Position numbers and translations under genes: made by a program
Shown here: one piece after another, positions 24,042 to 24,173 of the stretch
Numbering within the stretch: position 1 is the stretch's first letter
Layout of the letters: each line of letters begins with the position of its first letter
The notes under the pieces: generated by a model
Databases searched by the model: none
Told to the model about the DNA's origin: nothing
Seen by the model: the letters and a program-made list of their open reading frames with translations, nothing else
Source of the DNA: JAAYAY01 sp964429355
GTDB lineage: Bacteria; Planctomycetota; Planctomycetia; Pirellulales; Thermoguttaceae
Direction: 5' to 3'
Length of the DNA: 24,173 nucleotides
NCBI GenBank assembly: GCA_964429355.1
Contig: CAYSCH010000109.1
Location: forward strand, 1 to 24,173

Positions 24042-24173
24042 ATGGCCTTGCGTGATTCCCGGAGGAAATTGCGGCACGGCGTTGGAGAAACTCGATGGGC
24101 CGGGGGCTGACTGATTCGCAGGGCGGCAGGGCCGCCAGCCAATACGAGCTACCGCTCGGCTCGAATGGTCTGC
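24042..24173. other. 3' end of the window, non-coding
   Basis: No gene was seen. A small hairpin, GGCGGC-AGG-GCCGCC (24122-24136), is present about 80 nt after the last stop codon without a T tract. Confidence 0.5.

Overview
The window looks like a metagenome-derived contig from a planctomycete (Pirellulales-like). The reasons are its GC-rich DNA, long gene-poor stretches, two Tat-exported Gfo/Idh/MocA oxidoreductases, a membrane-anchored leucine-rich-repeat protein, a fusion of an unassigned exported domain to a TlpA-type thioredoxin, and many exported carbohydrate-active enzymes without SusC/SusD-like transporters. The affiliation is inferred from protein style; no rRNA, tRNA, CRISPR array, transposase or phage gene was seen. 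A run of ten Ns at 17583-17592 shows the sequence is scaffolded.

Layout. 1-1273 is non-coding and holds clusters of short tandem repeats and inverted repeats. 1274-4900 (minus) carries a secreted six-hairpin-type glycosidase candidate and a Tat-exported Gfo/Idh/MocA oxidoreductase. 5161-7945 (plus) carries a YgbA-family cysteine-rich protein, an exported DUF1579-like protein and a TPR protein. 8181-10163 (plus) is a secreted heparinase II/III-type polysaccharide lyase. 10450-12022 (minus) is an ECF sigma factor overlapping a three-helix membrane protein, probably its regulator. An intergenic region with a perfect 17-bp inverted repeat separates it from a divergent LRR membrane protein (12303-13391). 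13568-24041 (plus) carries the exported thioredoxin fusion, a clan-A glycoside hydrolase interrupted by the gap, a GH36 alpha-galactosidase, a ThuA-domain protein and a second Gfo/Idh/MocA oxidoreductase.

How the genes may work together. Most of the enzymes carry export signals and would act in the periplasm or at the cell surface on plant- or algal-type glycans: a uronic-acid lyase, an alpha-galactosidase, a GH42-like enzyme and a six-hairpin glycosidase. The adjacent ThuA and Gfo/Idh proteins resemble an exported version of the ThuA/ThuB pair of 3-keto-disaccharide metabolism. The sigma factor and its membrane partner are the only obvious transcriptional regulators in the window.

Main caution. 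At 17432-17901 two copies of a ~151-bp glycoside hydrolase segment (about 88% identical) flank the N gap and a fragment of a sulfatase gene. The sulfatase reading frame runs into the second copy through a stretch of about 13 nt that fits both genes. This is either a chimeric assembly joining two paralogues or a real rearrangement. The glycoside hydrolase should not be treated as one intact gene.
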